Positions 1 through 9,239 of a DNA stretch of 64,000 nucleotides are shown one piece after another. The notes beneath the pieces were generated by a model. The model was not told the origin of the DNA. It worked only from the letters and a program-made list of their open reading frames with translations, and did not search any database. The translations under genes were made by a program, and so were the position numbers. Where the stretch lies: assembly GCF_023656565.1 (NCBI RefSeq), contig NZ_JAMOKG010000003.1, positions 744,001 to 808,000 of the forward strand, read 5' to 3'. Source of the stretch: Flavobacterium tyrosinilyticum (GTDB lineage: Bacteria > Bacteroidota > Bacteroidia > Flavobacteriales > Flavobacteriaceae). The stretch's first letter is position 1, and each line of letters opens with the position of its first letter.

Positions 1-872
1 TAGTTCGATTTTCCTTCAATTAAAGATTCAACTGCTTTAACTCCTAAACGGCTTGCCAAAACACGGTCAAAACAAGATGGCGAACCACCACGCTGCATGT
101 GCCCTAATACAGAAACACGTACATCATATTCTGGTAAATTAGCTTCAACATAATCTTTTAATTCGAATACGTTTTTACCAATTTTATCTCCTTCTGCAAT
201 TACAACAATACTAGATGATTTTCCTGATGCTTTACTTTTTTGAAGTGAATCTAAAAGACGATCTAAACCTAAATCTTCTTCAGGAATAAGAATTTCTTCT
301 GCTCCTGCACCAATACCAGCGTTAAGAGCAATATGACCCGCATCTCTACCCATAACCTCTACAAAGAAAAGACGGTTATGAGAACTTGCTGTGTCTCTAA
401 TTTTATCGATACAGTCTACAACAGTATTTAAAGCCGTGTCGTACCCTAAAGTAAAACTTGTACCATAAATATCATTGTCAATTGTACCAGGAATTCCCAT
501 TATTGGGAAATCGAATTCTGAATTAAAAATTAATCCTCCAGTAAAACTACCATCACCGCCAATAACAACTAAAGCATCTACACCAGCCTTAACTAGGTTT
601 TCGTGTGCTTTCTTTCTACCTTCAGGGGTTCTAAACTCAACTGAACGAGCCGATTTTAAGATCGTTCCACCTTTGTTTACAATATTATTTACGCTTCGTG
701 GTCCCATTTCTTTGAAGTCACCTTCAATCATTCCCTGGTACCCTCTATAAATTCCGATGCATTCTATATTATGGTATGCGCAAGTTCGAACAACTGATCG
801 TATTGCAGCATTCATTCCAGGTGAATCTCCTCCTGAGGTAAGAACACCTACTTTTTTTATTGTTTTTGGCAT
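1..872 (-). CDS. pfkA: 6-phosphofructokinase (C-terminus cut by window edge)
   Basis: ATP-dependent phosphofructokinase, which phosphorylates fructose 6-phosphate to fructose 1,6-bisphosphate in cytoplasmic glycolysis. Translation from the ATG at 872-870 gives MPKTIKKVGVLTSGGDSPGM, the ATP-binding GGDxPG motif of the family. It is followed by a GGDGS loop, the catalytic PGTIDND motif and the MGRDAGHIAL substrate loop. About 290 residues are visible of the usual ~328, so only the last part lies beyond base 1. It is transcribed away from the TamB-like gene's terminator. No fusion or frameshift is visible. Confidence 0.96.
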   Translation of the reverse strand, partial: MPKTIKKVGVLTSGGDSPGMNAAIRSVVRTCAYHNIECIGIYRGYQGMIEGDFKEMGPRSVNNIVNKGGTILKSARSVEFRTPEGRKKAHENLVKAGVDALVVIGGDGSFTGGLIFNSEFDFPIMGIPGTIDNDIYGTSFTLGYDTALNTVVDCIDKIRDTASSHNRLFFVEVMGRDAGHIALNAGIGAGAEEILIPEEDLGLDRLLDSLQKSKASGKSSSIVVIAEGDKIGKNVFELKDYVEANLPEYDVRVSVLGHMQRGGSPSCFDRVLASRLGVKAVESLIEGKSN

Positions 873-1182
873 TATTTAAGTATTAAAGTGTAAAATTAGC
901 AAACATTCAGCACTTTTCGGGTTACGATTATCATAAATTAATAAAATCTGTTAAATTCAAACGTTTTCGTTAATAAGTTTTTTCTAGGAAAAAATTTCAT
1001 TAAAAATAATAAAACCGTATTTTTTTAATTAAATCGTCAAAATTAACAATACCCTGATGAAGTGTTATAAAAATCAGAATTTCCCGCTCACTTGGAAAAT
1101 TCTATTAGAGCGCCTAAATTTAGCACAAAAAAAACCATTATCGAGAATAATGGTTTTATAAATGTCTATTTTTAACAAAGTG
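873..1182. other. Intergenic region between pfkA and the TamB-like gene
   Basis: About 310 bases without a credible gene. The right-hand part holds the TamB-side terminator. The left ~200 bases are AT-rich and should contain the pfkA promoter, but I could not identify a convincing TTTG/TAnnTTTG pair. Confidence 0.6.
1127..1157 (-). terminator. Intrinsic terminator of the TamB-like gene
   Basis: An 11-bp perfect stem (AAAACCATTAT at 1131-1141 with ATAATGGTTTT at 1147-1157) and a 5-base loop. On the minus strand it is followed by a run of T. It sits 25 bases after the TamB-like stop codon. Confidence 0.8.
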
Positions 1183-4100
1183 TTAATAATCGTTGTCTGG
1201 AATCAGCCCCTGATTGTTATTATTTGGAGTTTGTGTTTGCGACTGCTCCTTTTTCTTCTTTTCTTCTTCTTTCTTTCTTTTCTCCTCGTCTTCTTTTGCT
1301 TTCTTTTTATTTTTCTCTGAATCTTTTTTACTTGTAAAATTCATATAATCCGGATTTAGATAAGAATCCTGCATTTGATCGGCAGAAGAACCTTTTACTG
1401 CTTTTTCAATTTTATGGCTTTTAAACAGCTTATTGACAAGCTCGCTAAAGGTATCAAAATCTACTTCGTACGAAATACCGACTCCTTGCGTATAACCAAT
1501 TCCTTGTCCTATATAATTAATATCATTTTCTTTATTGAATAAGCGAAGGTTCATCGTGCCATCTTCATTTACACGATACAAAATCTCAATATCTCCCACA
1601 ATAGCCGATTCGTTTACACCTCCAACAGGAACTCCCAATTTACCATTGATTGTAATTCGTTCATTTACCTGAGATGATATATTGGCCACAAACTGACCGT
1701 CAACCTCCTGTCCTGTTCTTCTATCTGCTGCAATATAATTTAAGTCGATGTTTACTTTATCATTATCCGATTTGATAATTCCACCCAGTAGACTTGAAGC
1801 CGTCTCTGTTAATGTTCCAGAGAAATCTCCTTGGCTGAATCCATCGGTACTCATAAAGGAACCAGTTGACAATAAATAAAGCGCTTGTGTCTGACGAATA
1901 TCTTTATCATCCAATTTATACTGTATTTCCGATTTTAAAACATTACTTACTGATGGGAACTGAATATCAAAATTAGGTTCTGGACTAGCCAAATCTCCTC
2001 TCAACCCAATAACAACTTCTACAGGAACTTTTTTATTGAACGAAGAAGTATTATCTAAAAGCACCGCTGGATTGGCCTGTGTTTTATAAACGGCTTCCAA
2101 ATTCAGTTGGGCACGCATTGGGTTTCCTTCCCAAATAATAGAACCTCCTTTTTTAACCGTAAACTTTTTATCGATAAGTCCGCCATATTTAAAGTTATAA
2201 GTTCCTTCGTATGCCTGGAAATCCCCCCACATATTAAACTTACCCAAAGTATTAATTTTAAATAAAAGCGATCCGTATCCTTTTCCTTTCATACCATGAC
2301 CCGAATTTCGATCTAGAATAACTTCTACTTCAGCATCTGGCGTAATATCAAAATCAAATTCTAGCTCAAGTCCATTATAATCTCTGGTTTTTTCTACAAT
2401 TCCATTGGCGAGATTATACTTTTCTTTTGGTGTCACAAAATGAATCCAGCTGCTTTCTCCAACACTTTGCGTATTATTAATTGGAATCTTAACCTCGGTT
2501 CCTTTTTCAGATTTTGCATCTACCTTAATAAACAGAGCATCAACAGGACCTTTTATACTGGCAGATCCGTTTATAAATGCAGTTCCAAAATAGGCTGCAT
2601 CATCACTATCTTTTGTATCAAGCGCTACTAATCGTTTAGAAGTAATATTCAAATCTAATTTCCAATCTCCAAAATTATTATGCTCAATACTTCCGTTCAA
2701 CAAACCTTTTGTGTTGTATTTAGTATCCGTCAGCTGATTATTTCTAAACAAGAACTTCTCGTTTGTTAAATCAATTACCGTTCGATCGCTAAGTTCGTAA
2801 TCTGTATTTAGGTACGGAATGGTCATTCCTGCCTTTTCTACATACAAACGACCGTTGATTTCTGGTTTTTTCAAATTCCCAATAACAGCAGCATTTCCAG
2901 AAACAGAACCACGAACATTAGATAAAACATCTCCACCGATAGTTCCTAACGTAGCCAAATTGAAACCTTCAAGTTTCAAGCTCATATCCATAACTGTTTC
3001 TTTATTCTCTACAGCAAAAGTTCCGTTTGCCCTAAACGATTCGGTAAAGCCATTTTGAATCGATGAATTAACTGTAAACTTTTTAAAACTTTCATCTCCA
3101 GAAATATCAAAATTAAGCGTGCCTAATTCTGTTTTATTCATAACCAGATGGTCGATTTTTATGGATGCCGTGGGCTGATAAACATTTTTATTCTGCTTAT
3201 AATTGACATTTCCATTCAAATTACCATCAAATACAAACTTGGAATTTACAGGTGTAATTTTATTAATATCAACATCTTCAAAAGTCAGTTCGAGATCTTT
3301 ATAATCGGATCCTTTTATCACTCCGTTTAAATCAATTTTTTGGTTTTCGTGAGATAAAACGATATTATCAAATGTGAAGTTTTTAAAAAATTGATCAATT
3401 ATAATCTGATTATCCTTTTCAGCATCTTCATTTAAGTACCAGATATAATCCTTAAACTTCATTTCAGATTTCTTGATCCCGACAATATTGTTTTTACTCT
3501 TATCTATAGTATGGTATAAATCCAGATTAAAGTAATCCTCACCCTGATTTCCTCCTTTAAACTCCGAACGCACATAAAGAGTATCGTTTGATGTGACATT
3601 AATCAAATTGAAATCACGTATTTTATAATAAGGCGTCTTAATACTATCTAATTCGACATAAGCATTATAAAGCGGGTTTTTATTATCAATATTAATACGG
3701 ATATTATCAAAGGTATTTTTGTCTGCTGTAATTTTTTTAGATCTAAATCGAAATTTAAATTCTTGCAAATCCGAATCTATCTTTCCGCGCACAACGGTAG
3801 AGGAATCAATATTAATTTGGGGATAAAGCATTTCGACCACTTTATCATAAACACGGAAATTAAATCGTAAAAACTGCCCTTTTCTAACTTTATAAGGCTT
3901 GTAATTGGTATATAAACTACCGACAGAATTCATAACCAATTTATCCAATTGATCAAATCTAAATTTACCCACAATTTTTCCGTCAACCACATCATTCGAA
4001 CTAATCGTGATGGTTCTCAAACGATCGGCATCAAAACTGGAGTTCAAATTCACTTGATCAAAAGCATAAGTCGATTTTGGGTTTTCATATTCTGCATCAT

Positions 4101-5736
4101 TAATAAAAATGTCTCCTTGCAGATTTTCGATAGAATTTCCAGTTAATTGAACGACAACATCTCCTTTAAAACGCGAAATTGAATCTTTGACAAACTTAAG
4201 TTTTCGCAAATCAGAATTTTCAACATTGATATGAAAATCATAACGATTTTCTTTTTTGCTCAAATCCAGTAAACCATCAAAACTTAAATTCAAGTTTGGA
4301 TCGTTTATCGCAATTTGCCCTTTATAATAAGGAAGCTTAAAGTTTCCGTTTACTACTATATTATTGTAGGTATATTTATTGTAATCTAGTTTCGCAATAT
4401 CTCCTTTAATAACGGTATTCAAATATTTCTCAGTAAAACCAACTCCATCCACATCAAGATTCAATGTAGTTCTGCCAATATCTTTTCTACTTAAAACAGT
4501 TCCGACATCAAAATTCGTTAAAATTATATTCCCAGAATAAGAAGCGCGATCAATAAAGTCCATATTATTCATATGAAGATCAACCTGTCCGTTCCCTATA
4601 TCAGTAGCAATTTTAAAAGCTGTTTCTAGTTCTGTGGTCGTTACTTTTGCTTTTCCGACGATATTAAACTTACCGATTTTCTTCATTTCCTTCGGAAGTC
4701 TTTTTCCTAAAACTCCTGGAAGCAAAATCACCAAATCATCATAACTAGAAAGCAGTTTATCAAATTTTCCATCCATAGAAAACTTCTGCTCTTTGCTGCC
4801 TAAAAGATTTCTAAAATTGATTGTCCCGTTAATTTTTGATCCGTTTGTATCGCTCAATCTTAACTTTGTAAGCGTCATATTATTTAGCGGACCATCTAGC
4901 TTTGTTTTCAGTTTAAAATGCTGATTTTTCCCCAAACCATCACAAAAATGACGAATATCGTTTGTTGCAATAGAAGAAGAATCTATCACAACATTAAATC
5001 GAACTTTATCTGTAAAGTCAAGAAAATCTGACGGTTTATAATTTAAGATGGCTAAACCATAAATAGAGGATCTTTTGGTTTTAATAGCCAGATTTTCAAC
5101 TTTAATCTGTTTTTTAGTATAACTAAATTTTCCCGCAAAATTAGAAACATACAAACCGCGGTGATCCATAAAAGAAAACCGGTGAATATTTGTATTTACA
5201 TCTGGCCCATACAATTTAAACTCACTGATATAGGCATTTAGCTTTGTAAAATCCAGAAATTGAGGTGTAGTTTTATTTTCATCGACAACAGAAAACCTTC
5301 CTTTTTCGATATAAGCATTCTTTGCCGTTAGCAAAAAATGTTTCGTCGACTTTTTCTTAGGAGTATTTTCAACTTCAAAAGCCTGTATAAACTTATTGAT
5401 GTTGTTCTCGTCTTCTCCCTTGTAGGTTTTCAGATTAAAAATCAAACCTGTTAAACGCAAATCTCCAAAAATTAAATCTCCGTCCAACAATCTGCTAAAA
5501 CTGGCAATATCGGTAGTAATGATATCCGAATAAATCATCGTTTTTTTATGATGATCTAAAATCGTTACATTCTTCAATTTTACTCCGCCAAAAATATTGA
5601 TTGCCGTTTTTTCAACATTAATATTAACCTTGTAATCTTCGTTCAATGAGTTGGTAACATAATTGGCAATCTGTGTCTGAACGACAGGAAGAGATAGTAT
5701 GATAGCGAGCGCTAACAAAAGTAAAAGCAACCCCAT
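1183..5736 (-). CDS. TamB-like translocation/assembly module protein (DUF490)
   Basis: Very large AsmA/TamB-family envelope protein of at least 1517 residues. Family members are anchored in the inner membrane and form a long hydrophobic beta-groove that spans the periplasm; they are linked to outer membrane protein assembly and phospholipid transport. Residues 1-20 are a transmembrane segment, the middle is low-complexity beta-rich repeats, and the DUF490 domain occupies the last ~450 residues. The C-terminal ~50 residues are a Lys/Glu-rich then Gln/Asn-rich tail. The ATG at 5736 opens directly in the membrane helix. The frame stays open for 22 more codons upstream, encoding a strongly basic stretch (KRKTKIKEAIKKVKK) but with no ATG, GTG or TTG, only ATT/ATC/ATA codons. 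The true start may therefore be a rare ATT near 5802. Identity is firm, the start is not. Confidence 0.88.
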   Translation of the reverse strand: MGLLLLLLALAIILSLPVVQTQIANYVTNSLNEDYKVNINVEKTAINIFGGVKLKNVTILDHHKKTMIYSDIITTDIASFSRLLDGDLIFGDLRLTGLIFNLKTYKGEDENNINKFIQAFEVENTPKKKSTKHFLLTAKNAYIEKGRFSVVDENKTTPQFLDFTKLNAYISEFKLYGPDVNTNIHRFSFMDHRGLYVSNFAGKFSYTKKQIKVENLAIKTKRSSIYGLAILNYKPSDFLDFTDKVRFNVVIDSSSIATNDIRHFCDGLGKNQHFKLKTKLDGPLNNMTLTKLRLSDTNGSKINGTINFRNLLGSKEQKFSMDGKFDKLLSSYDDLVILLPGVLGKRLPKEMKKIGKFNIVGKAKVTTTELETAFKIATDIGNGQVDLHMNNMDFIDRASYSGNIILTNFDVGTVLSRKDIGRTTLNLDVDGVGFTEKYLNTVIKGDIAKLDYNKYTYNNIVVNGNFKLPYYKGQIAINDPNLNLSFDGLLDLSKKENRYDFHINVENSDLRKLKFVKDSISRFKGDVVVQLTGNSIENLQGDIFINDAEYENPKSTYAFDQVNLNSSFDADRLRTITISSNDVVDGKIVGKFRFDQLDKLVMNSVGSLYTNYKPYKVRKGQFLRFNFRVYDKVVEMLYPQINIDSSTVVRGKIDSDLQEFKFRFRSKKITADKNTFDNIRINIDNKNPLYNAYVELDSIKTPYYKIRDFNLINVTSNDTLYVRSEFKGGNQGEDYFNLDLYHTIDKSKNNIVGIKKSEMKFKDYIWYLNEDAEKDNQIIIDQFFKNFTFDNIVLSHENQKIDLNGVIKGSDYKDLELTFEDVDINKITPVNSKFVFDGNLNGNVNYKQNKNVYQPTASIKIDHLVMNKTELGTLNFDISGDESFKKFTVNSSIQNGFTESFRANGTFAVENKETVMDMSLKLEGFNLATLGTIGGDVLSNVRGSVSGNAAVIGNLKKPEINGRLYVEKAGMTIPYLNTDYELSDRTVIDLTNEKFLFRNNQLTDTKYNTKGLLNGSIEHNNFGDWKLDLNITSKRLVALDTKDSDDAAYFGTAFINGSASIKGPVDALFIKVDAKSEKGTEVKIPINNTQSVGESSWIHFVTPKEKYNLANGIVEKTRDYNGLELEFDFDITPDAEVEVILDRNSGHGMKGKGYGSLLFKINTLGKFNMWGDFQAYEGTYNFKYGGLIDKKFTVKKGGSIIWEGNPMRAQLNLEAVYKTQANPAVLLDNTSSFNKKVPVEVVIGLRGDLASPEPNFDIQFPSVSNVLKSEIQYKLDDKDIRQTQALYLLSTGSFMSTDGFSQGDFSGTLTETASSLLGGIIKSDNDKVNIDLNYIAADRRTGQEVDGQFVANISSQVNERITINGKLGVPVGGVNESAIVGDIEILYRVNEDGTMNLRLFNKENDINYIGQGIGYTQGVGISYEVDFDTFSELVNKLFKSHKIEKAVKGSSADQMQDSYLNPDYMNFTSKKDSEKNKKKAKEDEEKRKKEEEKKKKEQSQTQTPNNNNQGLIPDNDY

Positions 5737-5925
5737 TAGGATTCGTGATATTATTTTTTTTACTTTTTTGATAGCTTCTTTAATTTTAGTTTTTCTTTTA
5801 ATTTATTTTGAACAGACAAAGTACGGCTGTTTTTGATAAAAATTCTTTAATTTTGGGGCACTGCTTAAATCAAAGAAATATAATCGTTTGATTTGTCAAA
5901 TATAATTCAAAATTTGTGCCTTTAT

Positions 5926-6948
5926 ATGCAAAATCCAGAGGTTTTTATTCTAGCCATCGAAAGTTCATGCGATGATACTGCTGCCGCGGTTTTACATAAC
6001 GGCAAAGTATTGTCAAATGTTGTTGCCAATCAATTAATTCATAATCAATACGGAGGTGTTGTTCCTGAATTGGCTTCCCGAGCACATCAGCAGAATATTG
6101 TCCCTGTAATAGATGCTGCACTTCGTAAAGCAAATGTACAAAAAGAACAGTTAAGCGCAATCGCGTTTACGCAAGGACCAGGATTAATGGGCTCTTTATT
6201 GGTGGGGACTTCCTTCAGTAAATCATTGTCATTGGCTTTAAATGTGCCGCTAATTGCTGTAAATCATATGCATGCTCATATCTTAGCTCATTTTATTGAT
6301 GAAGAAGGATATGATAAACCAGAATTTCCTTTTTTAGCTTTAACCATTAGCGGAGGACATACTCAGATTGTAAAAGTGAATAGTTTTTTTGATATGGAAA
6401 TTATTGGAGAAACCACAGACGATGCTGTAGGTGAAGCATTTGACAAAAGCGCTAAAATTCTTGGACTTCCTTATCCTGGCGGACCGTTGATTGATAAATA
6501 TGCAAAAGAAGGAAATCCGAAAGCTTTTCCTTTTACCAAACCAAAAGTTCCGGGATTAGATTTTAGCTTCTCCGGATTAAAAACAGCTATTTTGTATTTC
6601 ATTCAAAAAAACAAACAGCAGAATCCGAATTTTATTGAAGAAAATCTGACTGATATTTGTGCTTCTATTCAGCATACGATTATTGAAATTTTAATGGATA
6701 AAATTAAATTAGCCGTAAAAGAAACCGGAATTACACAAATTGCAATTGGCGGTGGAGTTTCTGCAAATTCAGGAATTAGAAATACGCTGAAAGAGACCGA
6801 AAGCAAATACGGCTGGAAAACTTTTATTCCGAAATTTGAATATACAACAGACAATGCTGCAATGATTGGAATTGTAGGATACCAAAAATACTTATCTAAT
6901 CGTTTTGAAACTTCTGCTGTGGTTTCTAAAGCAAGAATCGAATTTTAA
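5926..6948 (+). CDS. tsaD: tRNA N6-adenosine threonylcarbamoyltransferase
   Basis: TsaD transfers the threonylcarbamoyl group onto A37 of ANN-decoding tRNAs and acts in the cytoplasm with TsaB and TsaE. Near the N-terminus is the ASKHA motif ESSCDDTAAAV. The metal-binding NHMHAHILAHF motif and the TISGGHTQIV and GGVSANSG nucleotide loops follow. The length of 340 residues is typical. The frame extends to a TTG at 5893, but the ATG at 5926 (MQNPEVFILAIESS) matches family N-termini and was chosen. It is divergent from the TamB-like gene, and rsmE starts three bases downstream, suggesting cotranscription. Confidence 0.97.
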   Translation: MQNPEVFILAIESSCDDTAAAVLHNGKVLSNVVANQLIHNQYGGVVPELASRAHQQNIVPVIDAALRKANVQKEQLSAIAFTQGPGLMGSLLVGTSFSKSLSLALNVPLIAVNHMHAHILAHFIDEEGYDKPEFPFLALTISGGHTQIVKVNSFFDMEIIGETTDDAVGEAFDKSAKILGLPYPGGPLIDKYAKEGNPKAFPFTKPKVPGLDFSFSGLKTAILYFIQKNKQQNPNFIEENLTDICASIQHTIIEILMDKIKLAVKETGITQIAIGGGVSANSGIRNTLKETESKYGWKTFIPKFEYTTDNAAMIGIVGYQKYLSNRFETSAVVSKARIEF

Positions 6949-6951
6949 ATC

Positions 6952-7656
6952 ATGCAGTTATTTTTTAATCCGAATATAGACGAAACAACCGAAAGTTTTT
7001 CTTTTGATAAAGAAGAAAGCCGTCATATTATAAAAGTCCTTAGAAAAAAAGATGCAGATATTCTGTATGTTACCAATGGTTCTGGGCTATTGTTTGAAAC
7101 TCAGATTACATTGGCTTCAGACAATAAATGTATTGTTGAAGTCCTTAACATTACGAATGCCGAAAAACCAAAGTTTAATTTGCACTTGGCTGTTGCGCCA
7201 ACTAAAATGAACGATCGTTTTGAATGGTTTCTGGAAAAAGCTACCGAAATTGGAATTCAGGAAATCACGCCTATTTTCTGTGATCGTTCTGAAAGAAAAG
7301 TGATTAATCGAGATCGTTTTGAAAAAATCATTCTTTCGGCAATGAAACAATGCAACGAAACATTTCTTCCGAAATTAAATGAAGCTATTTCGTTGAAAGA
7401 ATTCATTAAGCAAAAGCAAAATGGCTTGCAGTTAATTGCACATTGCGAAGAAACCGACAAAAAATCGTTGAAAGAAGTTTTAAAACCAAATGAAGATGTT
7501 ACGATCTTAATTGGGCCAGAAGGCGATTTTTCTGAAAAAGAAATTGAATTGGCATTAGAAAACAATTACAAACCCGTAGCTTTAGGAAATACACGTTTAC
7601 GAACAGAAACAGCTGCTGTTGTGGCTTGTCATAGTGTTGTTTTTTTTAATGAATAA
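6952..7656 (+). CDS. rsmE: 16S rRNA (uracil(1498)-N(3))-methyltransferase
   Basis: RsmE methylates N3 of U1498 in helix 44 of 16S rRNA using SAM. It is a SPOUT-fold enzyme of 234 residues, a normal length. An N-terminal PUA-like domain (about 1-70) is followed by the SPOUT domain with the knot motifs IGPEGDFSEKEIE and LGNTRLRTETAA that bind SAM. The ATG lies 3 bases after the tsaD stop, indicating translational coupling. A ~100-bp palindromic repeat follows within 13 bases of the stop and may also end transcription. Confidence 0.96.
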   Translation: MQLFFNPNIDETTESFSFDKEESRHIIKVLRKKDADILYVTNGSGLLFETQITLASDNKCIVEVLNITNAEKPKFNLHLAVAPTKMNDRFEWFLEKATEIGIQEITPIFCDRSERKVINRDRFEKIILSAMKQCNETFLPKLNEAISLKEFIKQKQNGLQLIAHCEETDKKSLKEVLKPNEDVTILIGPEGDFSEKEIELALENNYKPVALGNTRLRTETAAVVACHSVVFFNE

Positions 7657-7668
7657 TTAACCGCAAAG

Positions 7669-7770
7669 TTTGTCATCCTGAGGAACGAAGGATCTCACTC
7701 GATTAGACAAAGATTGGCGACAAACGGTGAGGAATTTCTAGTGTGATCCTTCGTTCCTCAGGATGACAAA
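7669..7770. repeat. ~100-bp palindromic intergenic element, copy 1
   Basis: Inverted arms of 31 bases (7669-7699 and 7740-7770) that differ at one position. They begin TTTGTCATCCTGAGGAACGA and end in the reverse complement. The same outer TTTGTCAT...ATGACAAA ends and a GAGGAACGA core recur at 25945-26048 and 30726-30832. There is no coding capacity. It resembles a MITE or REP-like element. Confidence 0.85.
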
Positions 7771-7806
7771 AGAAGCCTTTTAAACATATAAGAGCATTAA
7801 ACTTAC

Positions 7807-8445
7807 ATGAAAAAAATATTTTACCTATTATTCCTTTTTTCAATCTCTTCTTTTTCACAAGAAATTGCTTTGCTTAAATACAGCGGTGGTGGCGACTGGT
7901 ATGCAAATCCTACTTCTTTGCCTAATCTGATTAGTTTTTGCAACGCAAATATTAATACTCGCATCAAAAACAAACCTTCGACTGTAGAACCAAGCAATCC
8001 AGATTTATTTTCGTATCCGTTTGTGCACATGACCGGACACGGAAATGTAGTTTTTAGCGATGCCGACGTAACAAATTTGAGAAATTATCTTACTGCTGGC
8101 GGTTTTCTGCATATTGATGACAATTACGGAATGGATCAATTTATTAGAAAAGAAATCAAAAAGATATTCCCAAATAATAGTTTAGTTGAAATTCCAGCGA
8201 ATCATCCTATTTTTCAGAAACCTTTCCCTTTTCCAAACGGATTGCCGAAAATTCACGAACACGACGGAACGCGTCCGCAAGCATTTGGAATTTTTATAGA
8301 TAATAAACTGGTTTTACTTTATACTTACGAATGTGACTTAGGCGATGGCTGGGAAGATCCCGAAGTTCATAATGACCCTGCAAACGTAAGAGACAAAGCC
8401 TTAAAAATGGGCGCAAACATTATCAATTATATTTTTACTAATTAA
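7807..8445 (+). CDS. DUF4159 domain-containing secreted protein
   Basis: Protein of 212 residues with a signal peptide (MKKIFYLLFLFSISSFSQ, likely cleaved near residue 18), so probably periplasmic. The rest matches the DUF4159 family, which has a glutamine-amidotransferase-like flavodoxin fold. The VHMTGHGNVVFS and GGFLHIDDNYGMD stretches and the IHEHDGTRPQAFGIF stretch are typical. The family has no established enzymatic role. It lies 36 bases after the palindromic repeat and 10 bases before a TrmH-like gene. Confidence 0.85.
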   Translation: MKKIFYLLFLFSISSFSQEIALLKYSGGGDWYANPTSLPNLISFCNANINTRIKNKPSTVEPSNPDLFSYPFVHMTGHGNVVFSDADVTNLRNYLTAGGFLHIDDNYGMDQFIRKEIKKIFPNNSLVEIPANHPIFQKPFPFPNGLPKIHEHDGTRPQAFGIFIDNKLVLLYTYECDLGDGWEDPEVHNDPANVRDKALKMGANIINYIFTN

Positions 8446-8455
8446 ATTTTAGAAG

Positions 8456-8953
8456 GTGCAACTGACTCACGAAGAAAATCAATTTGAGAGAAAAACATTT
8501 CCCATTACATTAGTTTGCGATCATATTTACTTTCAGCAGAATATTGGTTCTTTGTTCCGAATTTCGGAAGCTTTTGGAGTTGAAAATATTATTTTCTACG
8601 GAAAAGATATTCCGCTTACACCTCGTAAAATCAATAAAACTTCCCGAAGCACGCATCTTCATGTAGCACATTCTGTTGTTGAAGATTTTACTGCGCTTCA
8701 ATCTTTTCTACTGGATAATGATTTTGAAATTATCTCTCTAGAAATAGCTTCTAATAGCAAACCTTTAAAAGAAGTTATTATTCCAAAAAATAAAAAAATA
8801 GCGCTTTTAATAGGAAGCGAAATCAACGGAATATCTGAAGAACTTCTAAAACTTTCACACCAAATCGTGCATATCAATATGTTTGGCAAAAACAGCAGTA
8901 TGAATGTGGTTCAGGCTGCGAGTATTGCGCTTTATGAGATTATTTCTTTGTAA
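8456..8953 (+). CDS. TrmH/SpoU-family RNA methyltransferase
   Basis: SPOUT-class SAM-dependent 2'-O-ribose methyltransferase of 165 residues. Three SpoU motifs are visible: NIGSLFRISEAFGVE near the N-terminus, LLIGSEINGIS in the middle, and MNVVQAASIALYE at the C-terminus. It lacks the extra N-terminal RNA-binding domain of RlmB, so it is a minimal family member. Whether the target is tRNA or rRNA cannot be read from the sequence. It starts with GTG, 10 bases after the DUF4159 gene, probably in the same transcript. Confidence 0.9.
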   Translation: MQLTHEENQFERKTFPITLVCDHIYFQQNIGSLFRISEAFGVENIIFYGKDIPLTPRKINKTSRSTHLHVAHSVVEDFTALQSFLLDNDFEIISLEIASNSKPLKEVIIPKNKKIALLIGSEINGISEELLKLSHQIVHINMFGKNSSMNVVQAASIALYEIISL

Positions 8954-9239
8954 AAAATTCTCTTTCTATTCATTTTATTTCATTTTTAAATCAATTTACT
9001 CATTTTAAATTATCGATAAACGACAGATAATCACGACGAAATGCATTTTAAAAACACAAAAGAAAGAAAAAACTTATTAATATTTTTTAGTCAAATTTTG
9101 TAGGAATCAGTGTTTGTAAGGGTTTGTAAAATTTCTGACAAAATATTCTTTGTAATATTTTTCCACAATATTTTTTTGTTATAAAATTGCTGCAATGTTT
9201 AACTAATCAACAATTTTATAACAAAAAACCCAAATTATT

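Noticed and set aside
475..750. 91-residue frame on the plus strand
   Set aside because: It lies wholly within pfkA on the other strand, and its sequence has no family features.
5893..5925. TTG start adding 11 residues to TsaD
   Set aside because: The added residues (MSNIIQNLCLY) do not match TsaD N-termini. The ATG at 5926 fits.
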